Shown here in pieces: positions 5,502-13,839 of a DNA stretch of 23,932 nt. Every line of letters begins with the position of its first letter. Position 1 is the stretch's first letter. Made by a program: the position numbers and the translations under genes. The notes under the pieces were generated by a model that was not told the DNA's origin, ran no database searches, and saw only the letters and a list, made by a program, of their open reading frames with translations. The stretch comes from an uncultured Lachnospiraceae bacterium (lineage in GTDB: Bacteria; Bacillota; Clostridia; Lachnospirales; Lachnospiraceae): the NCBI GenBank assembly GCA_949051815.1, contig CARQVR010000051.1, forward strand, positions 1 to 23,932, in the 5' to 3' direction.

Positions 5502-7368
5502 ATATTATCCGCTGATCGTGGTGGGTGCGATTGTGGGGACGTTCGCCGCTGCGCTTTTAACCGTATATTTTTTTGCGAAAGACAAAAAACAGACCATGGG
5601 ATTTGAAAGACAGATGGAGGACGGGGAGATCATAAAACGGCTGATGCATTATGCCAGACCGTACCTGCCGCAGTTTCTTCTGGTGGGCGTAGTCATGCTG
5701 TTTACCATTGCCTATGACGTGATTGCTCCTTTTATGATCGGGCGGATTGAGGAGCTGGTCGCGGGAGAGTTCCGGATGCCGCAAATCTACCGGACGGTGG
5801 CAGTCTATGTGAGCATTCTGCTCGTTTCCATGGTTTGTGCGTACATACAGGCGGTGCTGCTGCAAAAGACGGGGCAGAGGATCATTTCCGTTATGAGAGA
5901 AGACCTCTTTGTGAAAATAGAGAGCCTTTCCCATGAGCAGCTTAACGCGATTCCCGTTGGAAAGCTCGTGACCCGTGTGACCAACGACACCAATGCGATT
6001 TCCATGATGTTTACCAATCTGCTGGTGAATTTCGTAAAAAATATATTTGTGATTATCGGCGTGTTTGCGGCAATGCTTGTCCTGAGCTATGAGCTGACGC
6101 TGATGATTCTCTGTTTCGTGCCTTTTATCGTGCTGTTTACGGTGATTTTCCGCAAATTTTCCAGAAGGGCCTACCGGAAAGTAAAGGACTGCACCACAGA
6201 GATCAATACTTACCTGTCTGAGAATCTGTCCGGCATAAAGATTACCCAGATCTTCAACCGGGAGGAGGCAAAGTTTCAGGAGTTTCGGGAAAAGAGCAAT
6301 GCGCTGGGCCGGGCGAAGCAGGAGCAGATACTGGTGTTTGGTATTTTCCGTCCGCTGGTGTATATGCTGTATGTCAGCTCCATTCTCTGTCTTTTGTATC
6401 TGGGCGGCAGGGGATATCTGAAAAATCAGGTTTTTATGGGACAGGTGATCACAAGCGGTATGCTGGTGTCCTTTTATATGTATATTTCCAAGTTTTATAA
6501 CCCGATCCAGAGTCTGGCGGAGCAGTTTAACTGGCTGCAGTCAGCATTGGCTTCCGCCGAAAAAGTTTTTACGGTCATGGATCTGGAACCGCTGATCCGG
6601 GATGAGCCGGATGCGGTGGAGCTTGAGACGATGAGAGGGGAGATCGAGTTCCGGGACGTGTGGTTTTCCTATGTGGAGGGGGAATGGGTGCTAAAAGGCG
6701 TTTCCTTCCACGTAAATCCGAAGGAGACGGTGGCTTTCGTCGGTTCCACAGGCTCTGGAAAAACCACGATTTTGTCGCTGTTGTGCAGAAATTATGAGTT
6801 TCAGAAGGGAGAAATCCTCATAGACGGGATCGACATACGCAAAATCAGGATTGCTTCTTTGCGCAGGCATTTCGGGCAGATGTTACAGGATGTGTTTTTG
6901 TTTTCCGGGACGATCCGCAGCAATATTGCGCTGCGTGCGGCGCATATTTCCGACGAAGAGATCCGGGAGGCGTGCCGCTATGTGAATGCGGATCATTTCA
7001 TTGACAGACTGGAAAAGGGGCTGGATGAGGAAGTGCGGGAGAGAGGAAACAATTTCTCTACAGGACAGAGACAGCTTTTATCTTTTGCCAGAACCATTGT
7101 GCACAGACCGGCAGTGATGATTCTGGACGAAGCCACAGCGAATATAGACACGGAAACAGAGCTTCTGATCCAAAATTCACTGGAAAAGATGCAGAGTATC
7201 GGAACCATGCTGATCGTGGCGCACAGACTGTCCACGATTCAGAATGCGGACAGGATCATTGTGCTTTCCCACGGAACAATCAGGGAACAGGGCACACATC
7301 AGGAGCTTCTGGAGCTGCGCGGAAAATACTACCGGCTGTATCAGTATGCTAACTCTGAGCGGAGGTAG
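5494..7368 (+). CDS. ABC exporter half-transporter, catalytic subunit
   Basis: The protein has 624 aa. An extra N-terminal helix (YPLIVVGAIVGTFAAALLTVYFF) precedes the usual six-helix domain, which starts around residue 45. The C-terminal ATPase has Walker A GSTGSGKT at about 417-424, a non-consensus signature FSTGQ at 521-525 in place of LSGGQ, and Walker B MILDE with the catalytic Glu at 546, followed by VAHRLST. Paired with the upstream subunit, this gives one complete site (this Walker A/B with the partner's SGGQ) and one degenerate site. The start at 5494 follows GGAGGTGAGG (5481-5490). Its last 20 bp overlap the convergent PII-like gene. Confidence 0.93.
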   Translation: MYEYYPLIVVGAIVGTFAAALLTVYFFAKDKKQTMGFERQMEDGEIIKRLMHYARPYLPQFLLVGVVMLFTIAYDVIAPFMIGRIEELVAGEFRMPQIYRTVAVYVSILLVSMVCAYIQAVLLQKTGQRIISVMREDLFVKIESLSHEQLNAIPVGKLVTRVTNDTNAISMMFTNLLVNFVKNIFVIIGVFAAMLVLSYELTLMILCFVPFIVLFTVIFRKFSRRAYRKVKDCTTEINTYLSENLSGIKITQIFNREEAKFQEFREKSNALGRAKQEQILVFGIFRPLVYMLYVSSILCLLYLGGRGYLKNQVFMGQVITSGMLVSFYMYISKFYNPIQSLAEQFNWLQSALASAEKVFTVMDLEPLIRDEPDAVELETMRGEIEFRDVWFSYVEGEWVLKGVSFHVNPKETVAFVGSTGSGKTTILSLLCRNYEFQKGEILIDGIDIRKIRIASLRRHFGQMLQDVFLFSGTIRSNIALRAAHISDEEIREACRYVNADHFIDRLEKGLDEEVRERGNNFSTGQRQLLSFARTIVHRPAVMILDEATANIDTETELLIQNSLEKMQSIGTMLIVAHRLSTIQNADRIIVLSHGTIREQGTHQELLELRGKYYRLYQYANSERR

Positions 7369-8074
7369 CCGCTTCCTCGTCGGCATCTTCCTGCGCATAT
7401 TCTTCCAGCAGGCGCATACCGGCGGTTTCCGTCACAGGCAGGGAGAATACCACGGATTTTGCTTTGGTGGTAAGTCCGGCCTCCTCCATAACAGCGCGCA
7501 TGATGGCGTTTTTCTGCTCTTTTTTTACCACGATGAAGATGAGCTCTTTCTCGGAGGCGAGTGTGACGCCTAAGAATTTGTCGGCGCTCTCCATGCCGGT
7601 GCCTTTGGCATGGATGACCGTTCCGCCGCCGGCCTGCATTTTTCTGGCGGCATCCATGATCATTTCGGTGTAACCCTGATTGGCGATGATGATTAAAAGT
7701 TCGTATTTGGTGTCCTTCAAAACTGTTTCCTCCCCATTTTCAAAGGTTTCTTCTCCCGTCAGGAAACGGAGCTGCCTGAGTCCGCCGATGCTGGCTAACG
7801 GGATGATGAATGCGACGCCCGTGCCGGGAATGTCGATGCGCATTTCACGCTCCAGACCGGATTTTAACTTTTTCCATGTGCCACGTGTGACGACGGAGAA
7901 AATGACGGCCTTTTCCGTGCCGTCCAGACCGAAATAGTCCATCAGTTCATTGGTGGCTGTTCCGTTTCCAAGCGTGATGAAATTGACAGGGACATTGTAC
8001 CTGTCATAAAACGCAGCAAATTCCTTCGTGCGGTCTCTGGTGATGATGGCTGTCATCATATATAGTTCACTCAT
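7349..8074 (-). CDS. PII-like regulator with two tandem PII-type domains
   Basis: The protein has 241 aa. Two ferredoxin-like, PII-type halves can be aligned by eye: residues 1-100 (MMTAIITRD... ending VAFIIPLASIGG) and 122-230 (YELLIIIANQGYTEMIMDAARK, GGGTVIHAKGTG, ending SVVFSLPVT). The second half keeps a PII-like core with a short loop where the T-loop would be; I see no GlnB uridylylation motif. GGAGG lies 7 nt before the ATG. It is 45 bp downstream of the DUF1538 membrane protein and surely cotranscribed. By analogy with GlnK-AmtB and SbtB-SbtA it probably binds a nucleotide or metabolite and controls that transporter; this is inference. The 3' end overlaps the convergent ABC gene by 20 bp. 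Confidence 0.85.
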   Translation of the reverse strand: MSELYMMTAIITRDRTKEFAAFYDRYNVPVNFITLGNGTATNELMDYFGLDGTEKAVIFSVVTRGTWKKLKSGLEREMRIDIPGTGVAFIIPLASIGGLRQLRFLTGEETFENGEETVLKDTKYELLIIIANQGYTEMIMDAARKMQAGGGTVIHAKGTGMESADKFLGVTLASEKELIFIVVKKEQKNAIMRAVMEEAGLTTKAKSVVFSLPVTETAGMRLLEEYAQEDADEEAATSAQS

Positions 8075-8119
8075 GGATATCCTCCGTTTATTTTTGCGGG
8101 CTATGCGTCTGGTACCGGA

Positions 8120-9646
8120 TCAGAGTTCAATAATAACATCTTCCGCCTCAGATGCAGAAGTCGGAACGAGACCGGCAAGCTGTCCGGCAAGACGGCGTTT
8201 CTTTCTCCCGGTCGCTTTCTGGCACTGGGAGAGAAGACCGAGCAGCTGTATGGTGATGAGCGGCGTCATGGCAACCATCGCCACAATGCCGAAAGCGTCC
8301 GTTACGATGCTGCCGCCGACGGCGCCGCATGCTCCCTGCGCCAGCGGAAGCAGAAAGGCCGCGGTCATGGGGCCGGAGGCCACACCGCCGGAGTCGAAGG
8401 CAATGGCAGTATAAATTTTTGGCACAAAGAAGGAAATGCCGAGGGCGAAAGCATAGCCGGGAATCAGAAACCACATGACGGAGATGCCCGTCAGCACGCG
8501 CAGCATGGCAATGCCGAGCGATATGGCCACGCCCACGGAGAGACAGGTCCCCATGGAGGCCGCAGAAATGGCGCCGTCGGTAATTTCTTCCACCTGTTTG
8601 TTTAATACATAGACGGCAGGTTCAGCCTTTACGATAAAGAAGCCCATAACCATGGCGATGGGAATGAGGAACCATGGATTGGAGGAAGAGCCAAGTATCT
8701 GTCCCAGATAGTTTCCGGCGGGCATAAAGCCGACATTTACGCCGGTCATAAACAAAACCAGTCCGATATAGGTGTAGGCCAGGCCGATCACCATTTTGGA
8801 TAAGGTACGTTTGGAAAGTCTGAGCACCGCAAGCTGAAACAGCCCGAAAAAGAGTACAATCGGGAAAAGGGAGACTGCGATCTCCGCTATGTAAGTGGGA
8901 AATCCCCGATGGAACAGCGTCCACAGCTCGACGGAGGTTTCTACCGAGGGAATGACCGGCGGCACATAGCTGCTCTCTCCGGGATGGTAGATCATACCGA
9001 GGATCAGGACGGACACGATGGGGCCGATAGAGCACAGGGCCACCAGACCGAAGCTGTCGTCCGCGGCATGGCGGTCGTTACGGATGGCTGCGACGCCCAC
9101 GCCGAGCGCCATGATAAAGGGCACTGTCATAGGGCCGGTGGTCACGCCGCCGGAATCAAAGGCTACGCTTAAAAAATCATCCGGCACGAAAAGCGCCAGC
9201 ACAAAGACTAATATATAAAAGAAGATAAGCAGGGGCGGCAGGGGAATGCGAAACAGCATACGAAGCAGGGCAATGACAAGAAAAAACGCCACGCCACCGG
9301 CCACCGCGCCGATCAGAATAGCGTTCGGGATGGAGGGCACCTGTCCGGCAAGCACCTGCAGGTCAGGCTCAGATACGGTGATGATAAAACCGAGAAGAAA
9401 CGAGAGGGAAACGATAACGCTGAGTTTTTTGCTCTTGGTCATGCAGGTCCCGACTTTTTCTCCCATGGGGGACATGGCAAGCTCCGCGCCGAGCGTAAAG
9501 AACATCATACCAAGTATCAGCAGTACGGCGCCGATCAGAAAGCACAGGAGAATGCTTGGAGAGATGGGAGCCACGGAAAAACACAAAAGAAGCACAATGA
9601 CAATGATCGGCAGAACCGCAACCAATGCCTCACGCAGTTTTTCCAT
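8120..9646 (-). CDS. DUF1538 integral membrane protein (putative transporter)
   Basis: The protein has 508 aa from ATG 9646, very hydrophobic, with roughly 12-14 membrane segments. It consists of two DUF1538 halves sharing signatures about 254 residues apart: SEPDLQVLAGQV / AEPAVYVLNKQV and AFDSGGVTTGPMT / AFDSGGVASGPMT (near residues 162 and 416). The repeated polar FDSGGV-x-x-GPMT motif inside membrane sequence looks like a re-entrant or substrate-binding element, as in twofold-symmetric carriers. The start is uncertain: ATG 9646 has only a weak GGA, while TTG 9679 follows GGGGTGAT and GTG 9688 is also in frame. It is cotranscribed with the PII-like gene. The function of DUF1538 is not established as far as I know. 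Confidence 0.88.
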   Translation of the reverse strand: MEKLREALVAVLPIIVIVLLLCFSVAPISPSILLCFLIGAVLLILGMMFFTLGAELAMSPMGEKVGTCMTKSKKLSVIVSLSFLLGFIITVSEPDLQVLAGQVPSIPNAILIGAVAGGVAFFLVIALLRMLFRIPLPPLLIFFYILVFVLALFVPDDFLSVAFDSGGVTTGPMTVPFIMALGVGVAAIRNDRHAADDSFGLVALCSIGPIVSVLILGMIYHPGESSYVPPVIPSVETSVELWTLFHRGFPTYIAEIAVSLFPIVLFFGLFQLAVLRLSKRTLSKMVIGLAYTYIGLVLFMTGVNVGFMPAGNYLGQILGSSSNPWFLIPIAMVMGFFIVKAEPAVYVLNKQVEEITDGAISAASMGTCLSVGVAISLGIAMLRVLTGISVMWFLIPGYAFALGISFFVPKIYTAIAFDSGGVASGPMTAAFLLPLAQGACGAVGGSIVTDAFGIVAMVAMTPLITIQLLGLLSQCQKATGRKKRRLAGQLAGLVPTSASEAEDVIIEL

Positions 9647-9965
9647 GAGCTTTCCGCGTAAAATTATTTTTGCCTGCAAAAAAATCACCCCAATTTAATA
9701 CACGTTGTTTTTAGATTGGCGGACGGCTTCCATAGGAATCTGTCCACGATATTATCTTATAATGAATCGGGACGCTTGGCAAGGGCGAAAAAATCGAATG
9801 GCCGCGCAGCCCGATGCAGAGTATATCTAAAAAGCGGCACATGCCGGACAGGGGGATGGAAGCCGTGTGCATCTTGCGAAGCGGGAGGGAAAATGCTATT
9901 ATTGGGAGCGTAGGTAAGGTATGGAAAAACAGGCCGGAAGCGCCTGCTTTGACATGGAGGTAATT
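9647..9965. other. Intergenic region between DUF1538 gene and ruvB
   Basis: This divergent spacer of about 320 bp holds the probable ruvB promoter (9874-9902), an isolated TATAAT (9758-9763) without a convincing -35, and a CGGCA-CA-TGCCG hairpin (9835-9846). A 24-bp segment (9816-9839) is related to one in the other large intergenic region. No credible gene is seen; the long minus-strand frame across it extends into ruvB and is a shadow. Confidence 0.6.
9874..9902 (+). promoter_or_regulatory. Probable SigA promoter of ruvB
   Basis: TTGCGA (9874-9879), 17-nt spacer, TATTAT (9897-9902), with an extended -10 TG at 9894-9895. The predicted start near 9909 leaves a leader of about 57 nt before the chosen ruvB start codon. 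This means ruvB does not depend on the ruvA promoter. Confidence 0.6.
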
Positions 9966-10964
9966 ATGCCAAACAGAACGATTGAGACAAACCTGATAGA
10001 GGAAGATATAAAAATAGAAGGTTCCCTGCGCCCGCAGAGTCTGACTGACTATATTGGTCAAGAAAAAGTGAAGGACAATCTCAGGGTGTACATCGAGGCG
10101 GCGAAGCAGCGGGGAGACGCGCTGGATCATGTGCTGTTTTACGGGCCTCCCGGGCTTGGAAAGACTACCCTTGCCGGTATTATCGCCAATGAAATGGGTG
10201 TGCATATGAAGGTTACCAGCGGCCCCGCCATTGAGAAACCGGGGGAGATGGCCGCGATTCTCAACAATCTGCAGGAGGGGGACCTGCTCTTTGTGGATGA
10301 AATACACAGATTAAACCGGCAGGTGGAGGAGGTTTTATATCCGGCCATGGAGGATTATGCCATTGATATTATGATCGGCAAAGGCCCGACGGCCCGCTCC
10401 ATTCGTCTGGATCTGCCCCGTTTTACGCTGGTGGGGGCTACCACCAGAGCGGGACTTTTGACGGCGCCGCTCAGAGACCGTTTCGGCATGATTCACAGGC
10501 TGGAGTTTTATACCGTAAAGGAACTTACGGTCATTATCAGACAGTCGGCGAAAAAACTTGGGGTGGAGATCGACGAGAAGGGCGCTGTGGAGCTGGCAAG
10601 AAGGAGCAGGGGAACGCCGCGTCTTGCCAACCGCATCCTGAAACGGGTGCGGGATTTCGCGCAGGTGAAATATGACGGCGCTATCACGGAAGAGGTGGCG
10701 AAGGTAGCGCTTGATCTGATGGATGTGGACAAAATGGGACTGGATCATGTGGACAGGAACATACTGATGACTATGATGGAGAAGTTTAAGGGCGGTCCGG
10801 TGGGGCTTGATACGCTGGCGGCGGCGATCGGGGAGGATGCCGGGACGATCGAGGACGTGTACGAGCCGTATCTGATCCAGAACGGGTTTTTGAACCGCAC
10901 GCCGAGAGGAAGAGTGGTCACGGACCTTGCCTACCGGCATTTTGGATTGGAGATTCCGACATGA
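9966..10964 (+). CDS. ruvB: Holliday junction branch migration ATPase RuvB
   Basis: The protein has 332 aa, the standard length. AAA+ motor: LRPQSLTDYIGQEKVK at the N-terminus, Walker A GPPGLGKT at residues 60-67, Walker B DEIH at 111-114, sensor and arginine-finger stretch GATTRAGLLTAPLRDRFG, and a C-terminal winged helix ending in GFLNRTPRGR. It forms hexameric rings that pump DNA through the RuvA-bound junction. I place the start at ATG 9966 because GGAGG (9956-9960) is 5 nt upstream and this matches family length; an in-frame ATG at 9921 would add 15 residues. The stop overlaps the next gene's start (ATGA). Confidence 0.97.
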   Translation: MPNRTIETNLIEEDIKIEGSLRPQSLTDYIGQEKVKDNLRVYIEAAKQRGDALDHVLFYGPPGLGKTTLAGIIANEMGVHMKVTSGPAIEKPGEMAAILNNLQEGDLLFVDEIHRLNRQVEEVLYPAMEDYAIDIMIGKGPTARSIRLDLPRFTLVGATTRAGLLTAPLRDRFGMIHRLEFYTVKELTVIIRQSAKKLGVEIDEKGAVELARRSRGTPRLANRILKRVRDFAQVKYDGAITEEVAKVALDLMDVDKMGLDHVDRNILMTMMEKFKGGPVGLDTLAAAIGEDAGTIEDVYEPYLIQNGFLNRTPRGRVVTDLAYRHFGLEIPT

Positions 10965-13273
10965 AAAGGCGGTTTTCAGGGAAAGGTATGGCGCAGGCAG
11001 GCGTCGTTTCCGGTCTGTTGTGTGTGGTTCTTTCTCTGGCTTTCGGATATCAGACGCGGAAAGGAGCGCTGTCGCCGGAGAGGGAGGAGACGACAGGGCT
11101 TACGTCCGATGCCGCAGGAGCGGGAGAGCAGGAGAGGCAGACGCCGGAGCAGGATGCGGACGGCTATTATCTGCTGCGCACGGAGGAGGACTTTCGCTGG
11201 TTCCATGTTACGGCCATAGAGGAAAACCCGGCCGTCAATGTCCGCCTGGCGGCGGATCTTGTATTGAACGATACAGGCGGATGGGAGAACTGGGCGGATA
11301 CGCCTCCGAAAAACGGTTATGCGCCGATTATCAGATACAGCGGCCATCTGGACGGAAACGGTCATACCCTGGAGGGATATTATTCCGTAAACGGGGGCTG
11401 GCTGTGTTTTCTTTTTACGGTGCTGGAGGAGAATGCAAAGGTTACGGATCTCACGATCCGAAACAGCCTGTTTCAAACCACGTATGAGGACTGTGCGTTT
11501 GAGGACGGGAACGGCAAAACGGACGTGATTCCCGCAGCCGCGCTCTGTTATGCCAACTATGGACTGATCGAAAACTGCGAGGTGCAGGCGAAGGTTGTGG
11601 GCGCGTGGGATGCGGGCGGTATCGCAGCGGTCAATTTCGGACAGATGCGCGCTTGTAAATTTACGGGAACCGTGGCGGCGGGAACCGGTCAAAAGACAAA
11701 AGCGTCTGCGTACACAGCGACCAGACACGCCATCTTTGCAGGCGGGATTTGCAGTACCAATGAGGGGAAGATTCAAAATTGTGTCAACGAGGGGACGGTG
11801 ACGCTCGGCGCGATCTCCGAAACCTTTTATGTGCATGATTTCGCCGCCGGCGGCATTGCCGGACGGGTGAAAGAGGATGGAAGCATTGAAGACTCGCACA
11901 ATACGGGGGATGTGACTTCCGTGGAGCTTGCGGGCGGTATCGCGGGGGCAAACCAGGGCGGGATATACAGATGCTTAAACAGCGGGAAAGTGCACATAGA
12001 TCAGGTGGAACGGGATCATGCGGAAACGCTGGTGAGTGCGGGCATCTGCGCATCCAACGGCGGAAAAGTGGACACCTGTCTGAATGAAGGACCGGTCACC
12101 GTCAATCAGGAATCCTTAACCTTTTGTCCGCCCATATACGGCGTTGCCTGCAATACCGTGCATCCCGACAAAGGTAAGATAGAAAACAGCTATTATGTGA
12201 AAGAAAACGTGTCTCAGGACTACAGGCAGAGCGGTGTGAATAAGCTTTCTATCAGTGAAGCGGCGGATTTTCCGGCGTATCTTTCCGGGCAGAAGAAGAG
12301 GGAGGACAGGGATGGCGTCTGTTTCGCGCAGTCTTACATCGGGGAGGCGTCTGACGATGCGATCCATCTGGGATTTGGCCCGAAGGAGGACGTGACCTAT
12401 GTCGTGGAACCGGGAGACAGTCTCTGGCGCATCGCGAAAAAATTTTACGGAGACGGCGGGTGCCTTTCTCATCTGATAGCGGAAAATCCAAAACTGCAGG
12501 AAAACGTGCTGCTTCCGGGAAAAGAAATTGTAATTCCGCACAAGGATTACAGCGTTTACCGCCGTCGGGATGAGGAGGGATTCGGCCTTTCCTATTGCAG
12601 GTTGCCTTCCGGGGAAAAATGTCCCACCCGGTTTGTGACCGCCAAGCCCATTGACTGGTATTACGGCAGTATGCAGTTCGACGCCTGTGCCGGGTTAGAC
12701 GTGATGTGGCCAAAAACCGGTAAAGATTTGGGACAGTTTGCCTTTCAGGCAGACAGGATTCACATTTTTTGCCGTGTGGACGCCAATCCGGAGGGAGATT
12801 TTTTTGACGGTAAATGGGAGGCGGCAAGGGAAAGCATCGAAAAAAGCGCGGCCCTTTACTGTGGAGAAGCCGCACATTGCTTCGCGTTTAAACGTTATGA
12901 TATGGATAACGGGGAGAACCTTTACTGTTATTCCTTTTTGCTTTACAGGCAGAATGAGCGGCTGTTGTGCTCTGTGGCTTACCGGCTCTGTGACAATATG
13001 CTGGTAGAATTTATCGGCGTGGAACCCCTGCATGTATATGCTGGCAGCTCGGTGGATGATCTGAGCAGCCGTGAGGTGATGAACCGGGTTCCTTATCTGG
13101 CGGCCGTCGCGGACACGAATGCGAAAATTGAGGAGGCGCAGTATGATCCGGAAACTTTTTACGGCAGGGAAAACTGGGAATTTCCTCAGCTTCACAATCC
13201 GTTTGCCCTTGCGCTTGCCTATGACAGGGATGCAGCGTGCAGTCCTTATATGCTGTTTACGGGAGCACAGTAA
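10961..13273 (+). CDS. Membrane-anchored GLUG-repeat and LysM-domain protein
   Basis: The protein has 770 aa. Residues 10-30 form a signal anchor (AQAGVVSGLLCVVLSLAFGY), so the bulk is extracytoplasmic. Residues 65-165 resemble the lead-in of GLUG/beta-helix proteins (LAADLVLND, then HLDGNGHTLEGYY). Five GLUG-like repeats follow at about 215-385, for example GGICSTNEGKIQNCVNEGTV and GGIAGANQGGIYRCLNSGKV. A LysM domain is at about 478-528 (YVVEPGDSLWRIAKKFYGDGG to PGKEIVIP). I do not recognise the C-terminal 240 residues. LysM implies peptidoglycan binding; the beta-helix may be an adhesin or scaffold. The gene is coupled to ruvB by a 4-bp overlap, and the next genes act in division and wall synthesis. 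Confidence 0.85.
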   Translation: MKRRFSGKGMAQAGVVSGLLCVVLSLAFGYQTRKGALSPEREETTGLTSDAAGAGEQERQTPEQDADGYYLLRTEEDFRWFHVTAIEENPAVNVRLAADLVLNDTGGWENWADTPPKNGYAPIIRYSGHLDGNGHTLEGYYSVNGGWLCFLFTVLEENAKVTDLTIRNSLFQTTYEDCAFEDGNGKTDVIPAAALCYANYGLIENCEVQAKVVGAWDAGGIAAVNFGQMRACKFTGTVAAGTGQKTKASAYTATRHAIFAGGICSTNEGKIQNCVNEGTVTLGAISETFYVHDFAAGGIAGRVKEDGSIEDSHNTGDVTSVELAGGIAGANQGGIYRCLNSGKVHIDQVERDHAETLVSAGICASNGGKVDTCLNEGPVTVNQESLTFCPPIYGVACNTVHPDKGKIENSYYVKENVSQDYRQSGVNKLSISEAADFPAYLSGQKKREDRDGVCFAQSYIGEASDDAIHLGFGPKEDVTYVVEPGDSLWRIAKKFYGDGGCLSHLIAENPKLQENVLLPGKEIVIPHKDYSVYRRRDEEGFGLSYCRLPSGEKCPTRFVTAKPIDWYYGSMQFDACAGLDVMWPKTGKDLGQFAFQADRIHIFCRVDANPEGDFFDGKWEAARESIEKSAALYCGEAAHCFAFKRYDMDNGENLYCYSFLLYRQNERLLCSVAYRLCDNMLVEFIGVEPLHVYAGSSVDDLSSREVMNRVPYLAAVADTNAKIEEAQYDPETFYGRENWEFPQLHNPFALALAYDRDAACSPYMLFTGAQ

Positions 13274-13338
13274 CCCTCCTTTTGTGTGACATATGGTATA
13301 AATGTTACGGAAATATTACATATCTGTGAAAGTGGGAC

Positions 13339-13367
13339 TTGAAATTCCGCATTAAGACAGCTATAAT
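13339..13367 (+). promoter_or_regulatory. Strong SigA promoter of zapA
   Basis: TTGAAA (13339-13344), 17-nt spacer, TATAAT (13362-13367): a near-consensus vegetative promoter. The transcript would begin around 13374, about 34 nt before the zapA ATG. The SD itself lies in a small GGAG/CTCC complementary pair (13394-13406). Confidence 0.85.
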
Positions 13368-13407
13368 GGGAATGATAGTGTAGGTTCAGCGATGGAGGGG
13401 CGCTCCT

Positions 13408-13818
13408 ATGTCAACAAAAACAGATACAGAAGTAATTATCGCCGGTAAGGTTTTCACCCTGAGCGGTTATGAGAGTGAGGAGTACCTGCAGAAGGTGGCG
13501 TCCTACATAAATAATAAAATAGCCGAGTACAACAAGATTGACAGTTTCAGACGGCAGCCGATGGATACGCAGAACGTGCTTTTGCAGCTCAATATCGCGG
13601 ACGACTATTTTAAGGCAAAGAAGCAGATCGGTATTTTGGAAGAGGATTTAAAGAGCAAGAACGACGAAGTGTACGCGCTGAAACATGATCTGATCGCAGC
13701 GCAGATGAAACTGGAAAATACCGAGAAAAATGTTAAGACTCTCCAGCAGGAAGCGAACGAGAATGCGAAACAGATTGTACGTATGGAGACAGAGCTAAAG
13801 GAACGAAAAGGGAAATAA
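13408..13818 (+). CDS. zapA: Cell division protein ZapA
   Basis: The protein has 136 aa. The N-terminal ZapA domain is clear: TEVIIAGKVFTLSGYESEEYLQKVASYINNKI, read here as TEVIIAGKVFTLSG followed by EEYLQKVASYINNKIAEY; then LLQLNIADDYFKAK. A long coiled coil follows from about residue 60 to the end. ZapA binds and bundles FtsZ filaments at the division site. GGAGG (13394-13398) precedes the ATG by 9 nt. The gene is framed by its own promoter and an intrinsic terminator, so it appears largely monocistronic, although it is followed by wall-synthesis genes on the same strand. Confidence 0.93.
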   Translation: MSTKTDTEVIIAGKVFTLSGYESEEYLQKVASYINNKIAEYNKIDSFRRQPMDTQNVLLQLNIADDYFKAKKQIGILEEDLKSKNDEVYALKHDLIAAQMKLENTEKNVKTLQQEANENAKQIVRMETELKERKGK

Positions 13819-13839
13819 TATAACAGACGCTAACGTATG

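Noticed and set aside
9711..10307. 198-codon minus-strand frame upstream of and into ruvB
   Set aside because: It covers the ruvB promoter and coding start and has no recognisable product or SD. It is a shadow, although the intergenic CRFLDILC segment in it is noted separately.
10335..10940. Long minus-strand frame inside ruvB, and a similar one at 10976-11899 inside the LysM gene
   Set aside because: Antisense frames to genes with clear domains; no start signals and no family resemblance.
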